Part shown: in pieces, positions 1-6,906 of the stretch
How the letters are laid out: each line of letters opens with the position of its first letter
How positions within the stretch are numbered: position 1 is the first letter of the stretch
Notes under the pieces: generated by a model
The model's input: the letters and a program-made list of their open reading frames with translations, nothing else
Told to the model about the DNA's origin: nothing
The model's database searches: none
Source of the DNA: a virus
IMG/VR virus record: IMGVR_UViG_3300024265_000021
Coordinates: 1 to 42,080 of that record
DNA length: 42,080 bases
Strand: one strand, 5' to 3'
Translations under genes and position numbers: made by a program

Positions 1-127
1 TCATTTAGGCATTCCTAGTCCAGTAGACATCTCTTATATAGAAGGTGGCGATGGAGTAGAAAGGTCTTACGTCGAATATATAATGACTGATAGGAAAGTT
101 AAGGGAGAGACATATACGTACGGCGAA
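1..127. repeat. Terminal direct repeat, left copy (circular contig overlap)
   Basis: Bases 1-127 are identical to 41954-42080. An exact repeat of 127 bases at both ends is what a de Bruijn assembler leaves when a circular or circularly permuted genome is cut open with k = 127. It lies inside a gene whose reading frame continues across the join, which supports closing the contig. It is probably not a biological terminal repeat. Confidence 0.95.
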
Positions 128-490
128 AGGCTAGCGGGACATAACCAGATAGAAGATGTGATAAGAAGGTACAGAGATGATGGACACAGGACTAACCAGA
201 ATATATTACAAGTAGGCCAACCATCTGATCTTAAATTAGAAGATCCACCTTGCTTAAGACACATAGATACTCGTATACAAGACAATAAGCTTCACTTTTT
301 TATATACTTTAGGTCTTGGGAATTATGGGCTGGTTTACCTGCTAACCTTGCTGGAATACAATATCTTAAAGAGTATATGTCTAGTGAGATAGGTGTATTA
401 GACGGAGAGATGATAGTTGCTAGTAAAGGGCTACATATATATGGACATACAGAAGAAATAGCTAAAATAAGAGTGGGGAGGGGAACATGA
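1..490 (+). CDS. Thymidylate synthase family protein (3' part; gene begins at 41760)
   Basis: This is the C-terminal part of a 227-residue protein that starts at 41760 and crosses the contig junction; here the frame starts at base 2. ThyA-family landmarks are clear. YTYGERL is at about 103-109, the PPC nucleophile (Cys149) is followed by LRHID, YFRSW holds the phosphate-binding Arg, GLPANLAG carries Asn180, and GLHIYGH is at 208-214. The wording is closest to the archaeal/methanogen-type synthase rather than E. coli ThyA. Asn in GLPAN is the residue that reads dUMP; dCMP hydroxymethylases carry Asp there, so a dUMP methylase or dUMP hydroxymethylase is likelier. It would supply dTMP, or a modified dUMP, for phage DNA. 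The 487 gene overlaps its stop by ATGA. Confidence 0.85.
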   Translation, partial: HLGIPSPVDISYIEGGDGVERSYVEYIMTDRKVKGETYTYGERLAGHNQIEDVIRRYRDDGHRTNQNILQVGQPSDLKLEDPPCLRHIDTRIQDNKLHFFIYFRSWELWAGLPANLAGIQYLKEYMSSEIGVLDGEMIVASKGLHIYGHTEEIAKIRVGRGT

Positions 491-714
491 ATAAGAATAA
501 CAGAATGGTAGATGTGTTGGTGCAATGTATTTGTTGCGGAGATATTTTAGGTAGAATTGGTATGCTTGTAAACAGTGGACATAACGAAACTGGAAAACTG
601 AGCAAAATAGAAACTCTATGTGACGAATGCAGTAGGAAAGAGAGAAAGCTGAGTTACGTTGACGCTGCTGAAGAAAGATACTTAGGAAGACGTCTTGGAG
701 ATCACAGAAAATAA
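487..714 (+). CDS. Small zinc-ribbon-like protein
   Basis: This 75-residue protein starts inside the stop of the thymidylate synthase gene (ATGA), so translation is probably coupled. It has two Cys pairs, C14-x2-C17 (with an extra Cys16) and C45-x2-C48, about 28 residues apart, as expected for one treble-clef or ribbon zinc site. The C-terminus is charged and helical. I do not recognise a specific family. A nucleic-acid-binding or adaptor role is only an inference from the Cys pattern. Confidence 0.7.
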   Translation: MNKNNRMVDVLVQCICCGDILGRIGMLVNSGHNETGKLSKIETLCDECSRKERKLSYVDAAEERYLGRRLGDHRK

Positions 715-741
715 CAACAACTAATCAACAGGAGGCACGAA

Positions 742-957
742 ATGGATTGGCTTGTAGGAAGATTTTTCGATAATTTTTTCACTAATGTATTAACTGGTAA
801 TTTCGCTGAAGCTGTGGCTAACGATGTAACTTACTTTGCCCAAAACCCAGGATTCGCACATACAACAGCTCATATTGAGAATTTGTTTCTTAGGGTGGGA
901 AATTTAGTAGGTGGTGAACAGTCTATCCTTGACTTAGTAAATCTTTGTGGAGGTTAG
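742..957 (+). CDS. Hypothetical protein, 71 aa
   Basis: It starts at ATG after a good AGGAGG ribosome site. The N-terminus is aromatic and hydrophobic (WLVGRFFDNFF), the rest mixed, with no convincing membrane span and no motif I recognise. Its stop codon lies just after a GGAGG that serves the next gene. It belongs to the small-gene cluster that runs from 39547 across the contig junction to 1280. Confidence 0.65.
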   Translation: MDWLVGRFFDNFFTNVLTGNFAEAVANDVTYFAQNPGFAHTTAHIENLFLRVGNLVGGEQSILDLVNLCGG

Positions 958-958
958 T

Positions 959-1117
959 TTGGGCTTAATATTAGATATAATGTACGTACTGGTATATGTT
1001 GCTGTAGCAATAGTGTTTCTTTCTGTATCTGGACTACTTTTTGCCGTATTCTTTCCGTATCTAAGCAAGGATATGCTAGAGAAAGAAGATGATAAGAGGA
1101 TAGAGCATGAAGATTAA
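959..1117 (+). CDS. Small single-span membrane protein with TTG start
   Basis: This 52-residue protein has one strongly hydrophobic segment at about residues 7-32 and then a charged tail (KDMLEKEDDKR). I chose TTG at 959 because GGAGG at 949-953 is five bases upstream; the in-frame ATG at 980 has no ribosome site and would remove only six residues. One span plus a charged cytoplasmic tail is compatible with a holin or antiholin, but many phage membrane peptides look like this. It overlaps the next gene by 11 bases. Confidence 0.6.
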   Translation: MGLILDIMYVLVYVAVAIVFLSVSGLLFAVFFPYLSKDMLEKEDDKRIEHED

Positions 1118-1280
1118 TATGAAACTGCTCGTAATGCTCTCTTTATTTGCTGCCTCTTTGTTCATTTTGTCTGACGTTACTTGTCACACTGAATGCACTA
1201 CCAAACGAACTCTTTCATCTATATGCATACTATTTAACATCACACAGATGTTCATGCTTGTATCGAATAAGGGTAGATAA
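1107..1280 (+). CDS. Small two-segment membrane protein, 57 aa
   Basis: It starts inside the end of the 959 gene with GAGG about seven bases upstream. Residues 5-22 are hydrophobic and could be a signal or membrane segment. A Cys-containing loop follows (Cys26, Cys30, Cys40), then a second hydrophobic stretch at about 38-52. It is the last gene before the 600-base control region. No family is recognised. Lysis or envelope roles are possible but unsupported. Confidence 0.55.
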   Translation: MKINMKLLVMLSLFAASLFILSDVTCHTECTTKRTLSSICILFNITQMFMLVSNKGR

Positions 1281-1322
1281 ACAGAGCTTTTAAGAGTTCT
1301 TATAAGGGGCAATTGCAATATT

Positions 1323-1356
1323 TACTTGTAATCGTCCCTTTCTACTTGTAATCGTC
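1323..1356 (+). repeat. Two 14-base direct repeats, 20-base period
   Basis: TACTTGTAATCGTC occurs at 1323-1336 and again at 1343-1356, exactly 20 bases apart, which is about two helical turns. It sits 70 bases before the GTTACA array. Two identical sites on one DNA face suggest binding of a dimer or two adjacent protomers. Confidence 0.75.
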
Positions 1357-1428
1357 TAATACTGGAAACACGCTCTTTTATGGATTTACCGATTAAAGTA
1401 TAAGCATTACACATACTTACAGTTGTTT

Positions 1429-1527
1429 GTTACATTAGCGTTACATCCTTGTTACATTCGTGTTACATTACCGTTACAATGTTGTTACAAACTTGTTACA
1501 ATCATGTTTCAAGTACGTTTCTTTTCT
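1429..1527 (+). repeat. 11-base iteron array, GTTACA orientation (7 exact plus 2 degenerate)
   Basis: GTTACA begins at 1429, 1440, 1451, 1462, 1473, 1484 and 1495. GTTTCA follows at 1506 and GTTTCT at 1517. The period is exactly 11 bases, so each hexamer meets the protein on nearly the same helical face, while the five bases between them vary. That pattern marks protein-binding iterons rather than simple tandem duplication. The opposite-strand version is at 1700-1749. Confidence 0.9.
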
Positions 1528-1551
1528 CTTTTTAACAGTAAAAACAACTAA

Positions 1552-1594
1552 AACGCTACATCTGGTGTCATGGTCAAGTACTATATGTAGTGTT
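1552..1594. promoter_or_regulatory. Inverted repeat with CTACAT half-sites (operator-like)
   Basis: AACGCTACAT at 1552-1561 and ATGTAGTGTT at 1585-1594 are inverted copies matching at nine of ten positions. Related CTACATGT sequences lie in the promoter before terS (31467-31475) and in the putative promoter of the micro-ORF cassette (39838-39845), and a CTACAGATAG variant lies in the leftward early promoter. A shared regulator is a reasonable inference. Confidence 0.45.
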
Positions 1595-1699
1595 TTGGTG
1601 TATATTTGTTATATTTAATTGTAAATTAACACAGTATTTGTACAGAATCTGAGTTGCAAATATGCAGTTTATACAGTTAGTTATGAAGAATAGAACCTA

Positions 1700-1749
1700 T
1701 GTAACGCAAATGTAACGGCGATGTAACAGAAATGTAACAGCGATGTAAC
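1700..1749 (+). repeat. 11-base iteron array, TGTAAC orientation (5 copies)
   Basis: TGTAAC starts at 1700, 1711, 1722, 1733 and 1744, exactly 11 bases apart. It is the reverse complement of the GTTACA hexamer at 1429-1505, so the two arrays face each other across an AT-rich core of about 170 bases. The same orientation and period recur at 31022-31060. Confidence 0.9.
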
Positions 1750-1751
1750 AC

Positions 1752-1800
1752 GTAGAAGAAAGAAGAAAGAATATATATATAATACTACGTATTCTATATA
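1752..1800. other. Purine tract and AT-rich imperfect palindrome after the iterons
   Basis: The last iteron is followed by GTAGAAGAAAGAAG and then an AT-rich segment containing AATAC-TAC-GTATT at 1781-1793. The 31056-31116 region has the same order: purine tract, AT-rich inverted repeat, TATAGCG. An unwinding element or a promoter-proximal regulatory block would fit; I see no clear -35/-10 pair here. Confidence 0.55.
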
Positions 1801-1887
1801 GCGTGCGCGAGTATAGTAAATAAACTCTTTCTAATATTTTTATACTATGTTATACATTAATAAATTTAATTTTTATAAGGAGATGGC

Positions 1888-3270
1888 ATGAAAGCGAAGT
1901 CAGAGTTAAGGAGTGTTCTTATCACTTGTGATTTCCTTGATGACCAAGTAATTATCAATGATGGTAGTTTCGCTGGTAAGAATTATTATATAGTTCCATC
2001 TATAATGTTAGTAGAAGGAGCGTTCACCCCGGCTGTTAGTTCTTTCGAAGAGCCTGTATCTCTATACTTCAATGGAGACGATATCTTTGAGAGCGTACAT
2101 ACATGGAACGGAAGACCAGTATCGTTGTATCACCCTATCGGTAATACATCTTGTAATGTTCCTCATGTTCTTGATGGTCAGCTTATTGGATATGTATTTA
2201 ATGCCATGTATGACCAAGAAGGCAACAAGTTACGAGCTGATCTATGGCTGGATAAGGACCGAGGTGAATTTATTGTTGACAAAATTCGCCTAGGAGATAA
2301 AATAGAGTTGAGCGTTGGTGCGTTCGGAGATATAGTCCAAGAAAGCGGAAGCTTTAATGGTACCGATTACACACAACGTATGACTAACATTGTAGGTGAC
2401 CATTTAGCTGTATTACCTGATGTTCCAGGTGCATGCAGTTGGTCTGACGGATGTGGAATAAGAATGAATGGAGAAAAAGAGTTAGTTGTTGCTGCTAGAG
2501 TAGTTTCTAGGAGACCGTCTTATTCGGGCGTAGAGAGTATTTCATGGGATGGTGTTAGTAAAGACCTTCGTGAATATATAAAAGCTTACTACAGCCAAGA
2601 TAAGGCCGCTAAGACAGATACCTTTCCGTCCTTTACAACTGAGTTATCGTCATCTGCTAAGAATTGGATTGCGTCAAAGACATTATTAGGCGATTCCAGA
2701 TCTAAGACAGGAGATGGTCTAATCTTTTTTCCTGTTGTTAACCCATCCACTAACAAACTAAACGAAGGTGCATTGAGAGCTGTACTATCTGGTAGAGGCG
2801 AACAAGCCAAAATATCAGAAGGTGCTAGGTCTTCTTCTCGAAAGATGGCCGAAAGACTCTTAAAATCTGAATTTGCTAAAAAGGAAACCAAGATGGAAGA
2901 AAAGAAAGATAAAGCTGAAGTTCAGGCTTGTAATGTTGTAGAAGCTAAAGAAGTAAAGCCACAAGCTCCAGTAACGATGCAAGATGTTCTAGCTACAGCT
3001 CCTGAAGAGTTCAGAGGCGCTATTGCTGATGCTATGAGAGAAAGAGAAGAGCAACGTAAAGCTTTAGTAGTTGCAATCAATGGCTATGAGAAAGTTAAAT
3101 TCTGTCCAAACTTCTTAGAAAAAACAGAAACAAAAGAACTCAAAGCCATTGCCTCTTTAGTTGATGAAGCCTCTAAAGAAAAAGCAGTAGAACGCAAAGT
3201 TGACTATAGTCTTCAAGCTGGTGCAGAAGTATCAGACAAGAAACGTTGTGAAGCTCCCTCTTTGTTCTAG
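1888..3270 (+). CDS. Putative head maturation protease / scaffold-like protein (DUF2213-like)
   Basis: This 460-residue protein opens the virion operon and is preceded by AAGGAGAT. The N-terminal 170 residues resemble DUF2213-type phage proteins: WNGRPVSLYHP, then QLIGYVFNAMYD, then GDHLAVLPDVPGACS. A middle segment (about 225-335) has an FFPVVNP...ALRAVLSG pattern like the DUF6582-type region often found on these proteins. The last 120 residues are highly charged and probably coiled-coil, as in scaffolds. Its place just before the decoration and capsid genes fits a fused protease and scaffold acting in prohead assembly. I cannot point with confidence to catalytic residues, so protease activity comes from family and position. 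Confidence 0.6.
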   Translation: MKAKSELRSVLITCDFLDDQVIINDGSFAGKNYYIVPSIMLVEGAFTPAVSSFEEPVSLYFNGDDIFESVHTWNGRPVSLYHPIGNTSCNVPHVLDGQLIGYVFNAMYDQEGNKLRADLWLDKDRGEFIVDKIRLGDKIELSVGAFGDIVQESGSFNGTDYTQRMTNIVGDHLAVLPDVPGACSWSDGCGIRMNGEKELVVAARVVSRRPSYSGVESISWDGVSKDLREYIKAYYSQDKAAKTDTFPSFTTELSSSAKNWIASKTLLGDSRSKTGDGLIFFPVVNPSTNKLNEGALRAVLSGRGEQAKISEGARSSSRKMAERLLKSEFAKKETKMEEKKDKAEVQACNVVEAKEVKPQAPVTMQDVLATAPEEFRGAIADAMREREEQRKALVVAINGYEKVKFCPNFLEKTETKELKAIASLVDEASKEKAVERKVDYSLQAGAEVSDKKRCEAPSLF

Positions 3271-3279
3271 GAGATGATC

Positions 3280-3756
3280 ATGGCATATAACACAATAATA
3301 TTAAGTGCTAATAGCAGTTCTCCCCTTGTAGAAGGACCAGCATCAGATGAAGAAGCTGCTGGAGAAATTATATGGCCTGGTAGTTTGTGTGATATAAAGC
3401 GTGGACTTGTTCTTACAGTTCTTACAGACTCTTCTATACATACGTGTGGTCAGCCTGGTGGAGCGATGAGTCCTTTGATCATAGCGTTAGAAGATATAGA
3501 CAATGGTAAGACAATAAACGATAGATATTACCCTGGAGAGCGAGTTCCTGTTAGACATTTAAGACCAGGTGATGTTTTTCTATGTAGGTTTGATCCTGTC
3601 GGTGCTTATGACCAAGGTACACAGCTTAAGGCGACTGGTCCAACAGGCCTAGGAACGTTTAACACCACTACCCAATGGAATCAAGCACTGTGCTACGCAA
3701 GCGAGCCAATAGAGGCTGGTGCTTCTGGCAGGTTGATAGTGGCGGCAGCTAAATAA
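3280..3756 (+). CDS. Head decoration-like protein, paralog 1
   Basis: I use the ATG at 3280 because the GGAG ribosome site touches the earlier in-frame ATG at 3274. The protein has about 158 residues. It shares with the next two genes a core of the form IALE(D/N), DxxYxxGExV, RxLRPGDV. Here the core reads IIALEDIDNGKTINDRYYPG and then RHLRPGDVFLCR. Proteins with this beta-rich core just upstream of the capsid gene are usually capsid decoration or cement proteins. The assignment rests on the shared core, size and position. Confidence 0.55.
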   Translation: MAYNTIILSANSSSPLVEGPASDEEAAGEIIWPGSLCDIKRGLVLTVLTDSSIHTCGQPGGAMSPLIIALEDIDNGKTINDRYYPGERVPVRHLRPGDVFLCRFDPVGAYDQGTQLKATGPTGLGTFNTTTQWNQALCYASEPIEAGASGRLIVAAAK

Positions 3757-3791
3757 ATGCAATAATCATTGATAAATAATGGAGAAAAATA

Positions 3792-4244
3792 ATGGCTTTA
3801 ACTAATAACAGTCCTAACACTATCATGCTAGATGTTAGCAGTTGTTCTAAATCATTGGAAGGTATAGTATCAGCAGGTGAGACTATTATTCCTGGAGAGG
3901 TGGTACAATATCTTGCTAGTGCTGGCACAATAGAACGGTATCATGGTGTTACTTTGAATCTTGCTGCTTTGCTGATAGCAGTAGAAAACACAGCACAGGG
4001 ATTGGGAGTAGACGACGCCTACACTGCAGGGCAAAGAATATACTTTAGACATATGCGACCTGGTGACTTGTTCCTTGGAAGAATGACAGGTATTGCATAC
4101 AATGTTGGAGCAACTGTTGGCCCAGAGGCAGACACTGGTTTGTTTACGGTCTCTATTAGTGGTTTCAACGATGCAATAGCCATTGTCGCAAAGACAGACG
4201 CTCTTACTGCATCAGGAAGGTTAGTTCAGTTAATGGCAAAATAA
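3792..4244 (+). CDS. Head decoration-like protein, paralog 2
   Basis: It has 150 residues, with GGAG eight to nine bases before the ATG. The core LLIAVENTAQG, DDAYTAGQRI, RHMRPGDLFLGR aligns with the flanking genes. The N-terminus (SSCSKSLEGIVSAGETIIPG) matches the ESGILPG region of paralog 3. Three diverged tandem copies suggest the capsid lattice has more than one decoration site, or that the copies are displayed at different vertices. Confidence 0.55.
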   Translation: MALTNNSPNTIMLDVSSCSKSLEGIVSAGETIIPGEVVQYLASAGTIERYHGVTLNLAALLIAVENTAQGLGVDDAYTAGQRIYFRHMRPGDLFLGRMTGIAYNVGATVGPEADTGLFTVSISGFNDAIAIVAKTDALTASGRLVQLMAK

Positions 4245-4278
4245 GTGAATCGGTAAGGCATCGAACAGGGGCCCTGAT

Positions 4279-4725
4279 ATGGCTATTTCGAGTGTAATAT
4301 CTTTCATCAAGAGTACGTCTAATCTTGAGGAGTTTGTTGCTGGCGAATCTGGAATTCTGCCTGGACATTTAATAACAATGAGCGAATGGAAGTGCTATAG
4401 GAATACGTCAAACGAAGAGGATATCACAGCGTTTGTTGCTATAGAAAACTTCCATGCTGGAAAAGAGTTTGTAGATCCGTATGAAATGGGAGAGACTGTC
4501 TATTGTCGCAGATTGAGAACTGGTGATGTTGTCTATCTGAGATTCGGATCTATGTCACAACAAGAAGTAGAGGTCGGAGAGCCAGTAGGACTTGTATCTG
4601 GTGCTGTTATGCCAGGCAATATATCTGCTGGAACATGGCATCATCATATAGGGATATCCCTTGACTATTGCTTCTGCGGACCTGGACAAGAACTTCCTTT
4701 ATTAGTACAAATAAAGTTTCTGTAA
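4279..4725 (+). CDS. Head decoration-like protein, paralog 3
   Basis: This 148-residue protein is the most diverged of the three. The shared core is VAIENFHAGKE, DPYEMGETVY, RRLRTGDVVYLR, with Thr in place of the Pro found in RPGD. It lies 22 bases before the major capsid gene. The upstream context has only a weak AGGGG ribosome site. A structural role in the head is inferred from the family and position. Confidence 0.5.
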   Translation: MAISSVISFIKSTSNLEEFVAGESGILPGHLITMSEWKCYRNTSNEEDITAFVAIENFHAGKEFVDPYEMGETVYCRRLRTGDVVYLRFGSMSQQEVEVGEPVGLVSGAVMPGNISAGTWHHHIGISLDYCFCGPGQELPLLVQIKFL

Positions 4726-4747
4726 ATAAAAACCATAAGGTGATAAT

Positions 4748-5710
4748 ATGAGTGACAACGCAAGGATGGAAATGCTAGGCGGTAAGGCTTTTGCTAATAT
4801 GGCTCAATACCGTAAACTTTCCACACTACCAGAACGAGCTTGGAAATATATTGACGATAGAATGTTAGCTGTTGCTAAGGCAGAACTTGTTGGTATTGCT
4901 GATTTGGCAAGTAGCCCAGACACGAACATCAACTTTGATGGAACTTCATCAAGTGTTTACTTAAGAGATAGAGTCTCAGAAGTTAACGAAGCAAAGATGG
5001 CAATGTCTCCTGATACACGAGGAGAATCAGGCGCCCTCTTATTCGATGAGATTGGCGTACCTCTTCCTGTTACCTACAAAGATTTTCCTGTAGAGAAACG
5101 ACAGATTGAGTCTGCTGCTAGAACTGGCATTCCTTTCCGTACAACCCTTATTGAAGAGTCAACAAGAGCAGTATCAAGAATGCTAGAAGAAACGTTGTTT
5201 AATGGTTCTTATACAGCAGCTGGTCAAACTCTTTGGGGATATACTACTTTCCCAGATCGTAATACCGACACTATTTCTGATTGGGCTAATGTTGCAACCA
5301 CTCCTGAGACCATCATTAACGAAATTATAGCAATGATATCTCTTAGTGTTACTGCTAACCATTATGGCCCTTGGAATCTTTACATCCCAAGTGGTTACAG
5401 AGCAAGATTCAGTGAAGATTATGCTGTTGGCACATACCCAACTGGTCTAACTATAGAGCAACGTGCCCTACAGATAGATGGACTGAATGCAATTAGAACA
5501 AGTCGTAATTTAGCTACTGACAATGTTGTTTTAGTAGAAATGAATTCTACTACAGTTCAGATGATTAATGGTCTTCCAATGCAGGTAATAGACTGGGAAC
5601 CTGCAAATTCACCAAACTGGAGACACACCTGGAAAGTTCTAACAATAATGGTTCCATTTGTTTATTCAGATTATGATGGACAATGTGGTGTAGTACACGG
5701 TTCTGTATAA
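4748..5710 (+). CDS. Major capsid protein, linocin/encapsulin-type HK97 fold
   Basis: The protein has 320 residues. The central part follows the bacteriocin/encapsulin-like capsid family: LPVTYKDFPVEKRQIESA, ARTGIPFRTTLIEEST, RAVSRMLEETLFNG, WGYTTFPDRNT, then YGPWNLYIPSGY, and a C-terminal VVLVEMNSTTVQMINGLP. The length is normal for this family, which builds capsids without an obvious long delta domain. It sits between decoration and connector genes, as expected for the most abundant virion protein. Confidence 0.88.
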   Translation: MSDNARMEMLGGKAFANMAQYRKLSTLPERAWKYIDDRMLAVAKAELVGIADLASSPDTNINFDGTSSSVYLRDRVSEVNEAKMAMSPDTRGESGALLFDEIGVPLPVTYKDFPVEKRQIESAARTGIPFRTTLIEESTRAVSRMLEETLFNGSYTAAGQTLWGYTTFPDRNTDTISDWANVATTPETIINEIIAMISLSVTANHYGPWNLYIPSGYRARFSEDYAVGTYPTGLTIEQRALQIDGLNAIRTSRNLATDNVVLVEMNSTTVQMINGLPMQVIDWEPANSPNWRHTWKVLTIMVPFVYSDYDGQCGVVHGSV

Positions 5711-5717
5711 GGTTAAT

Positions 5718-6155
5718 ATGACTTTTAAAGCACTCATAACACCAGATTACGTCAGGGAGGTCATAAACACCTCCCTTGAAGACGTTGAGATTAATGGACT
5801 TATAGCCGCTGCTGCTACGTTGATAAAGTCTAAAGTTGTTGGCCACGATATAGATCCTGACGTTCAAGTAGAGATGACTCGATGGACCGCTGCTCATTTT
5901 GTTGCTGTAAAGTGTTCTATGACTTCTGCAACGAGTTCTGCGACATCACAGACATTCACTACATCAGTAACGAAAGAGAAGGTCGGTGATGCTTCTATTG
6001 AGTATGGCAACTCTTCTACTGTATCTACATCTGCGTCTATGAGAAATTTAAGAAGTACCATGTGGGGACAAACTGCAATAATGTTTGATCCTACTGGCGA
6101 ACTAGACAATCTAGGAGGGAAACCACCTAGAATTGTCGCATTAACGGATGTTTAA
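5718..6155 (+). CDS. Head-tail connector / adaptor protein (gp6-gp15-like)
   Basis: This 145-residue protein starts with a helical PDYVREVINTSLEDVEINGL segment and continues with a helix rich in AAATLIKSKV. A later KEKVGDASIEYG motif is common in HK97 gp6/SPP1 gp15-type adaptors, where it precedes an S/T-rich flexible loop. It follows the capsid gene directly and precedes three more neck genes. It probably forms the dodecameric ring under the portal. Confidence 0.65.
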   Translation: MTFKALITPDYVREVINTSLEDVEINGLIAAAATLIKSKVVGHDIDPDVQVEMTRWTAAHFVAVKCSMTSATSSATSQTFTTSVTKEKVGDASIEYGNSSTVSTSASMRNLRSTMWGQTAIMFDPTGELDNLGGKPPRIVALTDV

Positions 6156-6157
6156 CT

Positions 6158-6487
6158 ATGTCTTGGTATTCAGAACTTCTTAGGGAAACAGCTACATACT
6201 GGACTCCACCTTTAAGAGATGGGTCTGGTGGGTATATCTGGAGCGCTCCATTTACTATGCTTTCTAAATGGGAAGCAGTTAGCAATCTTGTGTATGCTTC
6301 AGACGGTTCTCATATAGTATCTGGAACTGTTGTTTATTTGTCTAGTGTAATAGAGCCAGGAGGATATTTGTACGAAGGCTCTGCTCTTCTTAGTCCTCCA
6401 GATGAAGCAAGACAGATAATCTCTATTGATACTGTTAAATCTTTACGTGAACAAACAATAATTTGTTATAAGGCTTTTTTGAGATAA
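6158..6487 (+). CDS. Putative head closure protein (gp16-like)
   Basis: It has 109 residues and is predicted beta-rich. It begins MSWYSELLRETATYWTPPLRDGSGGYIW, a form typical of SPP1 gp16-like stoppers, where a substrate-like loop is followed by small beta strands. The start follows the previous stop by two bases with no clear ribosome site, so coupled translation is likely. It is named mainly from size, position and this N-terminus. Confidence 0.55.
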   Translation: MSWYSELLRETATYWTPPLRDGSGGYIWSAPFTMLSKWEAVSNLVYASDGSHIVSGTVVYLSSVIEPGGYLYEGSALLSPPDEARQIISIDTVKSLREQTIICYKAFLR

Positions 6488-6906
6488 TGGTAAAAATTCT
6501 AGGCGTAGAAAATTTCTTTTCTAATATTAACATATTGACCAAAATCAAGATGCCTAATCTATATAGAAGTTTTATGGAAGAGGTTATGACAATGGTATTA
6601 AGAGAATCTCTTACAAAGACTCCGGTAGATACTGGGTTTTTAAGAGCTTCGGCTAGAAAGGTAGTAAGAAACAGTGGAGAGGAGGGTGCGTTTGGAGAGA
6701 TAAGCTATAATGCTCCTTATTCAATCCCAGTCCACGAGATACTTACTAGTAGGCATCCAATAGGAGAAGCTAAATTCCTAGAAAATGCTGTTAGATTCAT
6801 TATTCCTCTATTTCCTAAGATGCTTACAAGAAAAATAGGTGCAGTGTTTAGTAGAAGGGTAATGAGAGACGCTAGAGTAGCAAGGATGACAGATGGCTCT
6901 AATTGA
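6487..6906 (+). CDS. Tail completion / neck protein, HK97 gp10-like
   Basis: The start overlaps the previous stop (TAATG). The 139-residue protein has the usual gp10 landmarks: TPVDTGFLRASARK, an ISYNAPYSIPVHE segment, then a basic H-P-I-G-E-A-K-F-L-E-N-A motif before the C-terminal helix. These proteins help attach or complete the tail at the connector. The C-terminus overlaps the next gene by 14 bases. Confidence 0.82.
   Translation: MVKILGVENFFSNINILTKIKMPNLYRSFMEEVMTMVLRESLTKTPVDTGFLRASARKVVRNSGEEGAFGEISYNAPYSIPVHEILTSRHPIGEAKFLENAVRFIIPLFPKMLTRKIGAVFSRRVMRDARVARMTDGSN

Larger units (their letters stand above)
1281..1887. other. Non-coding control region A
   Basis: These 607 bases separate the small-gene cluster from the virion genes, and I find no convincing gene in them. 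In order they hold two 14-base direct repeats, nine 11-base GTTACA-type units, an inverted repeat containing CTACAT, an AT-rich stretch, five 11-base TGTAAC units in the opposite orientation, a GAAGAAAGAAG purine tract and an AT-rich palindrome. The TGTAAC-purine-palindrome part is repeated at 31022-31113. A replication origin, a late promoter control region or a packaging region would all fit. Confidence 0.75.

Noticed and set aside
1549-1577. Leftward promoter with TTGACC at 1577-1572
   Set aside because: The -10 position reads GTTTTA, a very poor match, and there is no leftward gene nearby.
1429-1749. Short regularly spaced repeats that could be taken for a CRISPR array
   Set aside because: Units are 11 bases with a 6-base conserved part and 5-base gaps; CRISPR repeats and spacers are each over 20 bases, and there are no cas genes.
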